Positions 56,118 through 64,000 of a stretch of 64,000 bases of DNA are shown piece after piece. The stretch comes from Blasia pusilla (Eukaryota; Marchantiophyta; Marchantiopsida; Blasiales). The stretch's first letter is position 1, and every line of letters begins with the position of its first letter. The stretch lies in assembly GCA_050084515.1 (NCBI GenBank), contig CM114271.1:38936001-39000000 (forward strand). The letters are read 5' to 3'. The notes below the pieces were generated by a model, which saw only the letters and a list, made by a program, of their open reading frames with translations, was not told the origin of the DNA and did no database searches. The position numbers and the translations under genes are program-made.

Positions 56118-57324
56118 ATGAAACCGCATCTCTACCAAGCCACTACGGTCCTACCTAAGGAATGGCCTCTACTAGCACACTATACTCTACGACATAATCC
56201 GTATGGTCATGAAAATTGCTATGAGAAGCTCATTTCGGATAAGGAATTCTCCGTCGATGATGCACAGATTCTCCTCGACATTCTGCTCGAGGAGAAGATG
56301 TATTTGAAGAAGGATCTCTCCTTTGGCACGCAAGCCAAGTTCGGTGTTCCTCTTGATGAATTTTGTAGAACTTTGCGAGATTTAATGCTATTGCAGAGGG
56401 CCAAATGCCCAATGACTGACTTTCTTGTATCTACCCACAAGGAAGTCATTAGTAGTTTTGATACAACCTCACCCGGATTTTTCGGGATTGTTGTAATATT
56501 TTGACGAGGAGTCTCGTCTCAATGCAAGCGAAAGATTACTAGTGTTCTTTGCAAAGATCGAAATACTCGGGAATCTTATAGTTGCATGCCAGAGAGCCTC
56601 CAATCTCTGGTTTAGAGTAATTCCTTGTACAGTGAGATTTCCAATGACGGATCCAAAGAGACAAAGGATTCGGAGTGGAGAATGTCTCATGGTTTTTATA
56701 GCGGTATTTGTCAATGGTTTTGATGAGTCCACTCTGGACGAACAACTCGTTACTGTAAACAGAGTACTTGGCGGAAAATTTCTTCCCATCTCCCTCAACG
56801 ACACAAGAGATATGATCAACGAGGAGTATAGATTCCTTCCGACCATCGGAGAGAACGAGTTTTGAATGGGTGAACTCGTGGAGATTTTCTTCGGCTTGTC
56901 AAAGGTTGGAGCGCGGAAGAATGTCATTGTGGTAAATCCAGGTTGCAGCGTACTGCGGATCTAGTGGTGAGTTTCTCTTTCGGAACCTAAGTTCCCATCA
57001 TGATTACATGCATTCAACTTAAGTTCTTATTCGAAGACATGTACTAACTCCCCTGAGCTGGTATCGTTACAGGTTTCGGGAATCAATTTCCAAGCATTCT
57101 GTTCGCAAGTGGATGGGGCAACATTATCGGAATTTTTCCTGAAATTTGATCAATTCTTCAAGATCGATGCAAACCGTAGTCTTCTAAGGACTACCCTTGT
57201 AGTCAAGTCCAATCCAGACCGGGAGGTGGCACCTTCTGAAGGCAGGCAAATGCCTGGAATTGCAAAGGGGCAAAGGACTCGGACATGGAAGTGGAGTGAG
57301 AAGATGATGACGAATCAAAATTAA
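56118..57324 (+). pseudogene. Unrecognised gene, N-terminal exons of the plus-strand locus
   Basis: The frame 56,118-56,504 (from MKPHLYQATTV) continues in another frame from about 56,500 (NASERLLVFFAKIEILGNLI ... VRFPMTDPKRQ ... GGKFLPISLNDTRDMINEEY) to a stop at 56,863, then KNVIVVNPGCSVL. The switch near 56,500 looks like a one-base frameshift. A GT...AG intron fits 56,968-57,074 (donor GTGAGT, acceptor TTACAG). The next exon gives INFQAFCSQVDGATLSEFFL, ending near 57,324. No family recognised. The intron contains GGAACCTAAGTTCC (56,982) and AACTTAAGTT (57,016). Open stretches and splice sites suggest a gene recently alive. Confidence 0.5.
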
Positions 57325-57360
57325 GCTTCGGGGATTTGTGCCTTAAATCATGCTAGAAGT

Positions 57361-57837
57361 TTGTTTCTCTTCGCGTTGCTATTCGATTCAAGCAGGCCCA
57401 TTACTGATTTTGGTTGGTTTATGGCTCAGGACAATGGAGTCGCGGAGAGGGATGGGGGTGAGGGATCGGCTCCCCCAACTTTTGAAAGGGTGATATCGCC
57501 TGATATGTTGAACCCTCAAATTTTGATAGGGGAGATAGTGCTCTAGCTACTCCTGATTTGGCAAGATATTTCGCCAGAACTATCCCCACACAACTGGGAG
57601 AAAATATCATAAGTTCAATTTAAGAAGCTCGTTATGAAAAAACTTTATGCTTTTGAGTGGGACGATGACTCTAACATATGGAATTCTAATCTAAGTATCT
57701 ATTTGCGAAGGAGTCATCGTCAATTAGTGGAAAATCACTTGGACTATCGGCGCTCACTCCCGAGGGAGAGAAGGATGACGAAGTGCTGGAGAGCAGATCC
57801 AAGCAAAAACCATCGTCAAAGATACCAATTGCGGTGA
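57361..57837 (+). pseudogene. Unrecognised coding fragments of the plus-strand locus
   Basis: Two open stretches, 57,361-57,546 (DFGWFMAQDNGVAERDGGEG ... PQILIGEIVL) and 57,634-57,837 (YAFEWDDDSNIWNSNLSIYL, RRSHRQLVENH), are separated by stops. They have normal-looking composition (W, F, D) but no motif I know. Placed between spliced exons, they are probably further exons or decayed exons of the same gene. Confidence 0.35.
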
Positions 57838-57929
57838 GAAATTTACAAGATCCTCCTAATGCATGAAAATCCTTCCCACAATTAGTTTTAAATTAATAAT
57901 TTTTTTCTCATTACGTTGAGTGTCCATAG

Positions 57930-58410
57930 GGAGAAAATGAAAGGGAGGGACTGCGTGAGACGGGGAAGCAGATTTCGACGTCATCGGGCTTTCCTACTAC
58001 GGTGAGCAACCAAATTATTTTTTCCTATTCTGATTTCAGTTTCCCAGCTTCTTCTTGCACTGATGTAGAACTTAAGTTCTCATTATATGGAGCATTTGCC
58101 ACTACACAGGGAGAAGAGGAGAGAGAGGGACTGCTTGGGACGGAAAAGCAGACTCCACCATCATCAGAATCTTCTTTTGAGATAAGCAACCCAATTCATA
58201 TTTCATATTTTATTTTCAGTTTTCCTGCCTCCTCTTGCATTGATGTAGAACTTAAGTTCTCATTATGTCGAACATTTTTCCACTATACAGGGAGATGAGG
58301 AGAGCAAGGGAGTGGAAAAGCAGACTCCACATGGAGAAAAGGGGATTGAGGGACTCGAGGGTACGAAAAAGCTCACTGCAACATTACCGGCTTCTCCGAA
58401 TCAAATGAGC
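57930..58410 (+). repeat. Tandem triplication of a small exon with its intron
   Basis: Three copies of an acidic exon start at AG|GGAGAAAATGAAAGG (57,930), AG|GGAGAAGAGGAGAG (58,110) and AG|GGAGATGAGGAGAG (58,290), each followed by 'ggaaaagcagaytccac'. The first two are followed by an intron ending CCACTACACAG or CCACTATACAG and containing the identical 14-bp palindrome AGAACTTAAGTTCT (58,067-58,080; 58,247-58,260). The donor GTGAGC of unit 1 is changed to ATAAGC in unit 2, which would block splicing there. Period about 180 bp. Codes for a Glu/Gly/Lys-rich linker. Confidence 0.7.
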
Positions 58411-58451
58411 AACTAAAGTAGCGATTAACTCATCTAAAGTTTTCATTGTAT

Positions 58452-59256
58452 TTAGGGTCTCCACACTTTGAATTCAGAAAAGAAGACCTTATATTGTGGT
58501 TTCATGCAGGAGTTACACGAGGGACCGTGTAGTAGGTCGAGGTCTGAGTGTTCAGAGGTTGGTGACTCGCAACTTAGAAAAGTTGTTAACACTATCCTCG
58601 GGATTGATTTAGCCACTGCACTCAAAATATCGGATTTTGATGACTCTAGACGCAATTTAACAATCAAATGTGTAAATACACACAAAAACAATACTTCTTA
58701 AGTTCCACCTCGAGCTCCAGTGTCTACAAAGCATGCGGCTTCGGCAAGAAGTACATTGCCTAAGAAAGTTGCTAGGCCACAATATGAAGGGAGAATGAAC
58801 ACTGACATATCCGGGACACGTAGAGTCATTGCGTCGAAGTCTTCTCTGGGAAATGTGGACCGAGAAGAACACACGAAACGGATCCCATGTAGAACAGTAT
58901 CAATGATAGTTGGAGACTCTAGCGGTTCGGACACTTCTCCGAAAATTATAGCCGTGAAACCTTCAAAGAACAATAAGCATAATAACCCATCCCCAACACA
59001 TGGAACATCTCTAGATAGTACTAGCCCAGGGACCAACATTGACCGGGGGACCTTGTCCATGGTAAGACTCAATCGCCATCTTTACTATCATAGGTTTCAC
59101 ACAGACTTTGATCATGCCGAAAGAGAGTTGAGATTACTACGAGACGGTCGTTCCATAAACTCGAGCATGGAGTATAGAACCTCTTTGGAAACCATTAGGG
59201 AAATGAGTGCGGAAATTAGATCTTTGGATTTTAGCACCTGGGGGAGCTTGAAGTGA
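58452..59256 (+). pseudogene. Ser/Thr-rich linker exons of the plus-strand locus
   Basis: 58,468-58,701 (MNSEKKTLYCGFMQELHEGP ... ILGIDLATALKI) reaches a stop. From 58,703 a frame of about 180 codons runs to 59,256 (SARSTLPKKVARPQYEGRMN ... SIRxSLE-like, NRHLYYHRFHTDFDHAEREL ... ETIREMSAEIRSLDFSTWG). It is rich in Ser, Thr, Lys and Arg, as in a disordered linker, then becomes helical and charged. No family recognised. The 3' edge is followed by GGAACTTTAGTTCC (59,282), which would lie in the next intron. Confidence 0.45.
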
Positions 59257-60205
59257 CAATCATTTTCATTCATATCTTAATCGGAACTTTAGTTCCCATT
59301 CATTCCCCTGTGACTACCTTCTTTCAATTGTATTATGAAGTGGAAGGGTTTTGCCCTTGCATCCCTTCTGCACACGAGAGATGCAGTAGTTAATGTAATG
59401 TTACCAGTACCAGAGTTGAGGACTTCTATTTTCATGTTGTGTTTCATTTTCTCCTACAACCTTGCATCGCCTTTGTATTTCTGTATGATTCTTTGGATTT
59501 TGATGAAAGAAATGTCTGATGCGAACTCGACCCAGATCTGGTAAAATCATGCTTCTTTTTACCGCACGAGATCCTACTTTTCTGCCCTGCTTATCGAAAC
59601 TTTGGGAACTTGAAAAGTATTAGCATCAGACCAGGGTGTGGAGATGTTCTCCACGCAGCCAGTGATTACTTTGCTTTGGGCTATGGATATGTAAGAATGA
59701 AGATAGTCTCGCCAAAATGGAGGCTGCAATTTTGGATCACTTACAAGAGAGGAATCTTCCCCCGGTTGGGTTCACTTTGGTTTGTGCAAATGACAGTCCG
59801 CATGGAGATCGAGCAACTCCATTCAAACTACTGAACTATTTTGATGAGGCAACAAGACGTTGGCTGGATTTGGACAGCCAGCAACTGATTTTTTTTTTGA
59901 CGTGGTCGGAAACGAGAACCACCACGATAGTGTACAAAATTTTATGAAGATGCCGAAATAGAAGGCATCATCGTAAAAAGATAGTTTTCTCATGACAGCG
60001 TTGACACATTATGTCAAATTGTTGTAGCTCAGCATATCCAACGACCACTTCCAAACTCCGTGGAAGTTCATCCGACATTGTGATTTGCCCTCCTATTATA
60101 GGAAGGTAATGTGAATTTCTACCCATTGTGAACCAGTCTTAACCAATCTTACACTTGTAAATTTGGGATTTTTTTCCTAATATTGAAGTGTTTCGCACAG
60201 CCTGG
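59257..60205 (+). pseudogene. Further fragments of the plus-strand locus
   Basis: The clearest piece is 59,717-59,900 (MEAAILDHLQERNLPPVGFT, LVCANDSPHGDRATPF, LLNYFDEATRRWLDLDSQQ), then a T-run where the frame slips (FFDVVGNENHHDSVQNFMK in the next frame). An intron with donor GTAATG near 60,105 and acceptor TTTCGCACAG near 60,205 leads to the phosphatase-like exon. No protein family recognised. Confidence 0.4.
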
Positions 60206-60897
60206 TGACTACCAACGCTACTATGAACCAAAGGAGCATGCTGCAAGTCAAAATGTTGGACACCGATCTTCAGGCATAAAGGTAAGCACTGGCACTGTGA
60301 TAGTTCAGTGAATGAACATTTCTTGACGGAACTATGGTTCTAATTCCCTCTTTGAGAGGCTAATATCTTGTATTGGTTGGTGGATAGGTGAAATCCCTTA
60401 GGCCTCTTCTTATCCTCGAAATCGAAGGAATTATTTTCCGAATTATGGACATGGTTAGCAAACCGTATTCCCTCGGTCTTAGGGAAAAAAATGCCTTCAT
60501 GTCGGGAGATGGACGAGTTGTATTTTTCCTCCCCTACATCAGAATACTAACTAACATGATAGAGAGAGAATATGATTATGGATTTTGGACCACGATGAAT
60601 AGGGAAGATGCACTTGAAATGCTTGAGAGGCTAGCAGATTCCTCCTATTTGTCTGAATCTTTCGTCAAGAAGGCCAAATGTTTTTGGTCTGTGCGGGACT
60701 GCTCTGTTCGAAAGGGGACAAAGGGTCTCTCAAAGAATGTGAAAGATCTGCGGTTATTTTACGCTATTAGAGAGTTTAGAAACTTCTCCTGCCCAAAGAA
60801 TACAGTCCTGGTGGAAATTGGGATCAAGTCCCTCCTTTTGAATGATCCAAATAGCGTTATAGCCCTTCCAAAATTTAATATACTTCTAGGATCCTGA
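60206..60897 (+). pseudogene. FCP1/SCP-like phosphatase domain with substituted active site
   Basis: A small exon (PGDYQRYYEPKEHAASQNVG, 60,206-60,281), an intron 60,282-60,387 (GTAAGC...GATAG, with dyad GGAACTATGGTTCT), then 170 codons. Numbering from Met 60,388: LLILEIEGIIFR (6-17) aligns with the DLDGTL box, SGDGRVVFFLPY (39-50) with the 'KRPG' strand, YDYGFWTTMNREDA (62-75) with the 'VGIWSSA' motif, KKAKCFWSVRDC (94-105) with 'KLLFVWDQSHC', LSKNVKDLR (114-122) with the Lys box, and NTVLVEIGIKSLLLNDPNSV (138-157) with 'NTLLVDDSPYKALLNPPNTA'. The whole order is that of FCP1-homology HAD phosphatases. Nucleophile and second Asp are Glu11/Glu13, and the DD pair is Glu-Ile, so dephosphorylation is unlikely. 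No stop interrupts the exon. Confidence 0.7.
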
Positions 60898-61113
60898 GAC
60901 AAAAAAAATCATTGCGAGGCCGGTACTATTCTCTCTTACCTTTTGATAATGAAAGAGAGTTTCGTGGATGGGATGAGTGTTAGTCATTTTATTAGTATTA
61001 GGCGGATAAGTTTTCCAAAGCCACATTCTAGTAGCGGTGATGGTAAACATCTTCTCCATGCAATCGAGGAAAAGCTAAAGGCATCGGTCTTATTCTAGAA
61101 TATACCTGGACAA
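60898..61113 (+). other. Link between the phosphatase-like and peptidase-like parts
   Basis: Contains plus-strand coding-like words (SFVDGMSVSHFISIRRI, HLLHAIEEKLKASV) after the stop at 60,895, so it probably holds one more exon of the same gene with a frame change. Confidence 0.35.
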
Positions 61114-62158
61114 TTGACTCAGATAGTATGCAAGGAATTTCCAATACTGGAGATCACCGCACATGTCATCTTCGGCAGCATGGATCAAAATTCAGTGGAA
61201 GCTACGAGGCCAACATACAGTATCAATGCCTTCCTTACAACCAGGTGGTGTTTGGAGTATCCGACAAAGAAATATCTCCCGGCTAGAGTTCTTGATAACA
61301 TCGTGAAGTTGGGGGCTTGCTTGTATGCGAAGTGGTAGAATCAATCTGGTTTCAAGGACATCGTTGATAAAAGCGGCTTCTTAGACCTGGACTCTGTAGT
61401 AGGATGGAGTCAGAAGGGTGGACCGTCATTTGGTATCTACATCGACACCAACATGAGCATTGTGAGTTATGTCTCCCTCCCTTATATTTATGAAGTTTTC
61501 CCTTATGGTGCCATGCCCGATGAGAGCATGGACACAATGTGCAATGAAGTGGTGTAGTACAGAGGGAATCAAGAAGGTGTTTATCGTCACCCTGCATGAC
61601 CATCACTTTGTGCTAAGGGTTGCAGCCAAGTCAATCACCATTGTAGATACTCTAGGTTCCCGCCTGGACCGAGAATGTAAGAAGGCGTACCAAATCTTCT
61701 TTGACTCGAAGGCGTCTACTGTGGTGGATAACGTATTCAACTATTACATGGAAGGGAATGATCTCCAACAACCACCGGAACAGTGCTTGCTGGTGATTGG
61801 GCAAGAAGTTGCCCATTTTTTCCTTGACGAGTATGGCCTGCACGAGCTAAAGCATCATCTTTTTGGCTACTTCATCGCAAAGGCTAAGGACTGGGATGTG
61901 GACCTATGCAGTTTGGACGAGGAGTATCAGAAGAAGAATTACAAGAAGTTCCAAGCTATCTACCAGACTGTGAAGGAAGTTCTCCAAATTGATTTCACGA
62001 GGAATTTTTTGACTCCAAGGGAGGGAAGGTTTAGTTGGAGTAACTTCGCCGATGGACTCAATAAGTATATCCGTGAGGTTCAGGAGGAGATTAATGACCT
62101 TGCCACGGATGAGACACTCTTGCGATTGAGTAGGAAGAGACCTCATAGAGGATATTAG
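61114..62158 (+). pseudogene. Tegument/OTU-type cysteine-peptidase-like domain, Cys replaced
   Basis: The first stretch, 61,114-61,336, reads ITAHVIFGSMDQNSVE, ATRPTYSINAFLTTRWC, ARVLDNIVKLGACLYAKW. It follows the 'GS..Q......R.QC.ANAL.AL ... LD.IL..GD.LY' pattern of tegument-type/OTU-like peptidases. The Tyr at residue 35 stands where the catalytic Cys is expected. After a stop and a frame change, 61,469-62,158 gives KKVFIVTLHDHHFVLRVAA and TIVDTLGSRLDRE, matching the His strand and the 'FDSHxR' strand. The rest (QCLLVIGQEVAHFFLDEYGL ... charged helices ending KRPHRGY) is a long C-terminal tail. Such domains cut ubiquitin-like tags; here the active site looks lost. Last recognisable exon before the dyad satellite. 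Confidence 0.5.
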
Positions 62159-62636
62159 GTAGCTGAAATGATACTCTATTTTGATGCCATTGGGTATATT
62201 TGTAAATAGAACGTGAAATATAGCATATTGAAGTGGATGGATTAAGGAAGTATGTTGCCCAGGTTTGAGCGCGTTGATGTCATAGATATAGCAACGGATG
62301 AGAATCTCCTCCCATTAGATTGTATTGTCACCAGTTGTAAATTCTTTGGTTCTAGATATTTGTAGTCATGTACAGCGGGAATTGTAACCTACTATAGAGA
62401 ATGGAAGTTAAGATTGCGAGAATTGTAATATATTGCAGAAAGTGGAAGCTTAAGATTATGAAGCCATGTGATATTTGGGGATTTTTTTAATCATCCCGAA
62501 TTGGAACTTGACTTCCAAATCTTATCTATTCATTGAGCATATTTATTGTCATCTAATGATCGTGCGATGGACTTGTTATGTGACATGTGTGTACAGTTTC
62601 TTATTGGAGAGCTAGCATCCTCAACGTTGCTATCCT
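62159..62636. other. 3' flank of the plus-strand locus
   Basis: AT-rich, no gene. It contains 'gggaattgtaacctactatagagaatggaag' and a near-copy of it about 50 bp later ('gagaattgtaatatattgcagaaagtggaag'), and the dyad TTGGAA-CTTGAC-TTCCAA at 62,501-62,518, the first of the dyads leading into the satellite. Confidence 0.5.
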
Positions 62637-64000
62637 CTGGATCAATTCGAAGTGTAGTTCCAATAAGCTTGCTCCTAAGATCCCTTCGTCTTGAAAAATT
62701 GTAGAATCGGAACTTTGGTTCTGATTGTACCCCAAAGTGCCTCGCCCGCTGAAAGTCATTTGGAGCCAAACTTGGACTCAGTTCAATTGGATCGTGAGAT
62801 CCAATTGCAGCCGCAGAACGCGCCCATAAAGGGAAATCCCTATCCTCGATTGGAACTGTAGTTCCAAACAGCCTGCTCCTTGCATCCCAATAGGTCGGCA
62901 ACAAGTGCAGAAGCAGAACCTTAGTTCTGATTGTGTCCCAAACTACCGCGCCCGCTAAAAGTCATTTGGAGCCAAACTTGGACTAGTCCAATTGGATCCT
63001 AAGATCCAATTCCAGCGGCAGAAGGCATCTGGTAAAGGAAAATCCCCATCCTCGATTGGAAATGTTGTTCCGAATCGTTTGCTCCTCACATTCCAATAGG
63101 TCGGCAACAAATGTAGAATCAAAACCTTAGTTGTGATTGTGTCCCAGACTGCCGCGCCCGCTGAAGGTCATTTGGAGCCAAACTAAGTCGCAGTCCAATT
63201 GGATCCTAAGATCCAATTTCGGCCGCGGAAGGCGTCTGGTAAAGGGAAATCCCCATCCTCGATTGGAAATGTAGTTTCGAATGGTCTGCTCCTCACATCC
63301 CAATAGGTTGACAACAAGTGTAGAATCAGAACCTTAGTTCTGATTATATCCTAGACTACCGCGCTCATTGAAGGTCATTTGGAGCCAAACTAAGCCGGAG
63401 TCCAATTGGATCCTAAGATCCAATTCTGGCCGCAGAAGGCGTCCGGTAAAGGAAAATCCCCATCCTCGATTGGAACTGTAGTTCCGAATCTACTTATCCT
63501 TGCAACCCAATGGGCCAACAACGAGTGTAGAATCAGAACCTTAGTTTTGATTGTGTCCCAGACTGCCGCGCCCGCTGAATGTCATTTGGAGCCAAACTAA
63601 GTCGCAGTCCAATTGGATCCTAAGATCCAATTCCGGCCGCAAAAGGCGTCCGGTAAAGGAAAATCCCTATCCTTGATTGGAACTCTAGTTCCGAATGGCC
63701 TGCTCCTTATCTCCCAATAGGTCGGTGGACATTGGCAAATCAGAATGTTAGTTCTGATTGTCTCTCAGACTGCCGCGCCTGCTGAAGGTTATTTGGAGCC
63801 AAACTTAGTCGGAGTCCAATTGGATCCTACGATCCAATTTCGGCCGCAAAAGGCGTTCGGTAAAGGAAAATCCCCATCCTCGATTGGAACAGTAGTTTCA
63901 AATTGCTTGCTCCTTGTATCCCAATAGATCGGCAACAAGTGTAGAATCAGAATCTTAGTTTCAATTGTGTCCAAGACTGCCGCGCCCGCTGAAGGTTATT
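62637..64000. repeat. 207-bp satellite with three dyads per unit
   Basis: The word GTCATTTGGAG (or GTTATTTGGAG) starts at 62,755, 62,961, 63,167, 63,374, 63,581, 63,788 and 63,995, a period of 206-207 bp; more than six units are visible and the array runs off the window. Each unit carries dyad 1 AATTGGATC-CTAA-GATCCAATT (9-bp arms), dyad 2 of the form TTGGAACT-GT-AGTTCC, and dyad 3 AATCAGAAC-CTTA-GTTCTGATT (9-bp arms), spaced about 60-80 bp apart, plus a 'gccgcgcccgctgaagg' block. Several units keep dyad symmetry where single bases vary. Frames across it (62,530-62,904 and 63,406-63,600) are translations of the repeat. Confidence 0.93.

Noticed and set aside
62637-64000. Tandem 207-bp repeat considered as a CRISPR-like array
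   Set aside because: The unit is continuous and similar throughout, with no unique spacers. The context is a eukaryotic transposon, so it is a satellite.

Overview
The window reads as nuclear DNA of a non-seed land plant, most likely a bryophyte such as a moss. The evidence is an intronless plant-type F-box/kelch gene, a degenerate stretch built on the plant telomere unit TTTAGGG, and plant-type Ty3/gypsy, LINE and hAT remnants. This is inferred by eye; no species can be assigned. Only one gene looks intact: a KMD-like F-box/kelch protein at 32,795-33,982 (minus). No tRNA, CRISPR array or bacterial-type operon was seen.

Left part (1-31 kb): old, AT-rich, mostly non-coding DNA full of transposon debris. 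A heavily decayed Ty3/gypsy element on the plus strand (about 11.5-17.8 kb) keeps recognisable protease, C5-DNA-methyltransferase, reverse transcriptase and RNase H fragments in that order. Inside it is a three-level nest: a hAT-type MITE (12,902-13,918) holds a second hAT-type MITE (12,974-13,654), which holds a solo LTR (13,033-13,407). Each level has its own target-site duplication. More members of the two MITE families lie at 5.0, 25.2, 27.2, 28.3 and 29.1-29.9 kb, and a decayed hAT (DUF659-type) transposase lies at 20.6-21.5 kb (minus). Two 3' fragments of one LINE family occur at 18.5-19.2 and 35.3-36.2 kb.

Middle part (31-44 kb): the F-box gene sits in a CpG-richer island, with the second LINE fragment starting about 1.3 kb upstream of its start codon, on the opposite strand. 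Then follow a tandem duplication, a small minus-strand LTR element with gag and a tRNA-Met-type primer site (38.7-41.8 kb), a tandem Helitron-like repeat and about 0.9 kb of telomere-like repeat.

Right part (44.7-64 kb) is the most unusual. A minus-strand transposase-like pseudogene of the DUF7869 kind (44,756-48,521) and a plus-strand multi-exon locus (56.1-62.2 kb) flank a minus-strand Ty3/gypsy remnant. That remnant's pol frame runs from protease into a DNMT3-like cytosine methyltransferase and is broken only by nonsense codons. The plus-strand locus encodes an FCP1/SCP-like phosphatase domain with substituted catalytic acids, and a tegument/OTU-type cysteine-peptidase-like domain whose presumed catalytic Cys is replaced. 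A family of short dyads (type GGAAC-CTAA-GTTCC or GGATCTTAAGATCC) recurs in the introns and flanks of both the transposase and the plus-strand locus. It is also built three times into each unit of a 207-bp satellite that runs off the right edge. I infer, but cannot prove, that these parts belong to one large DNA transposon or two related ones. A 52-bp segment at 54.9 kb matches the 5S rRNA internal promoter with exact spacing.
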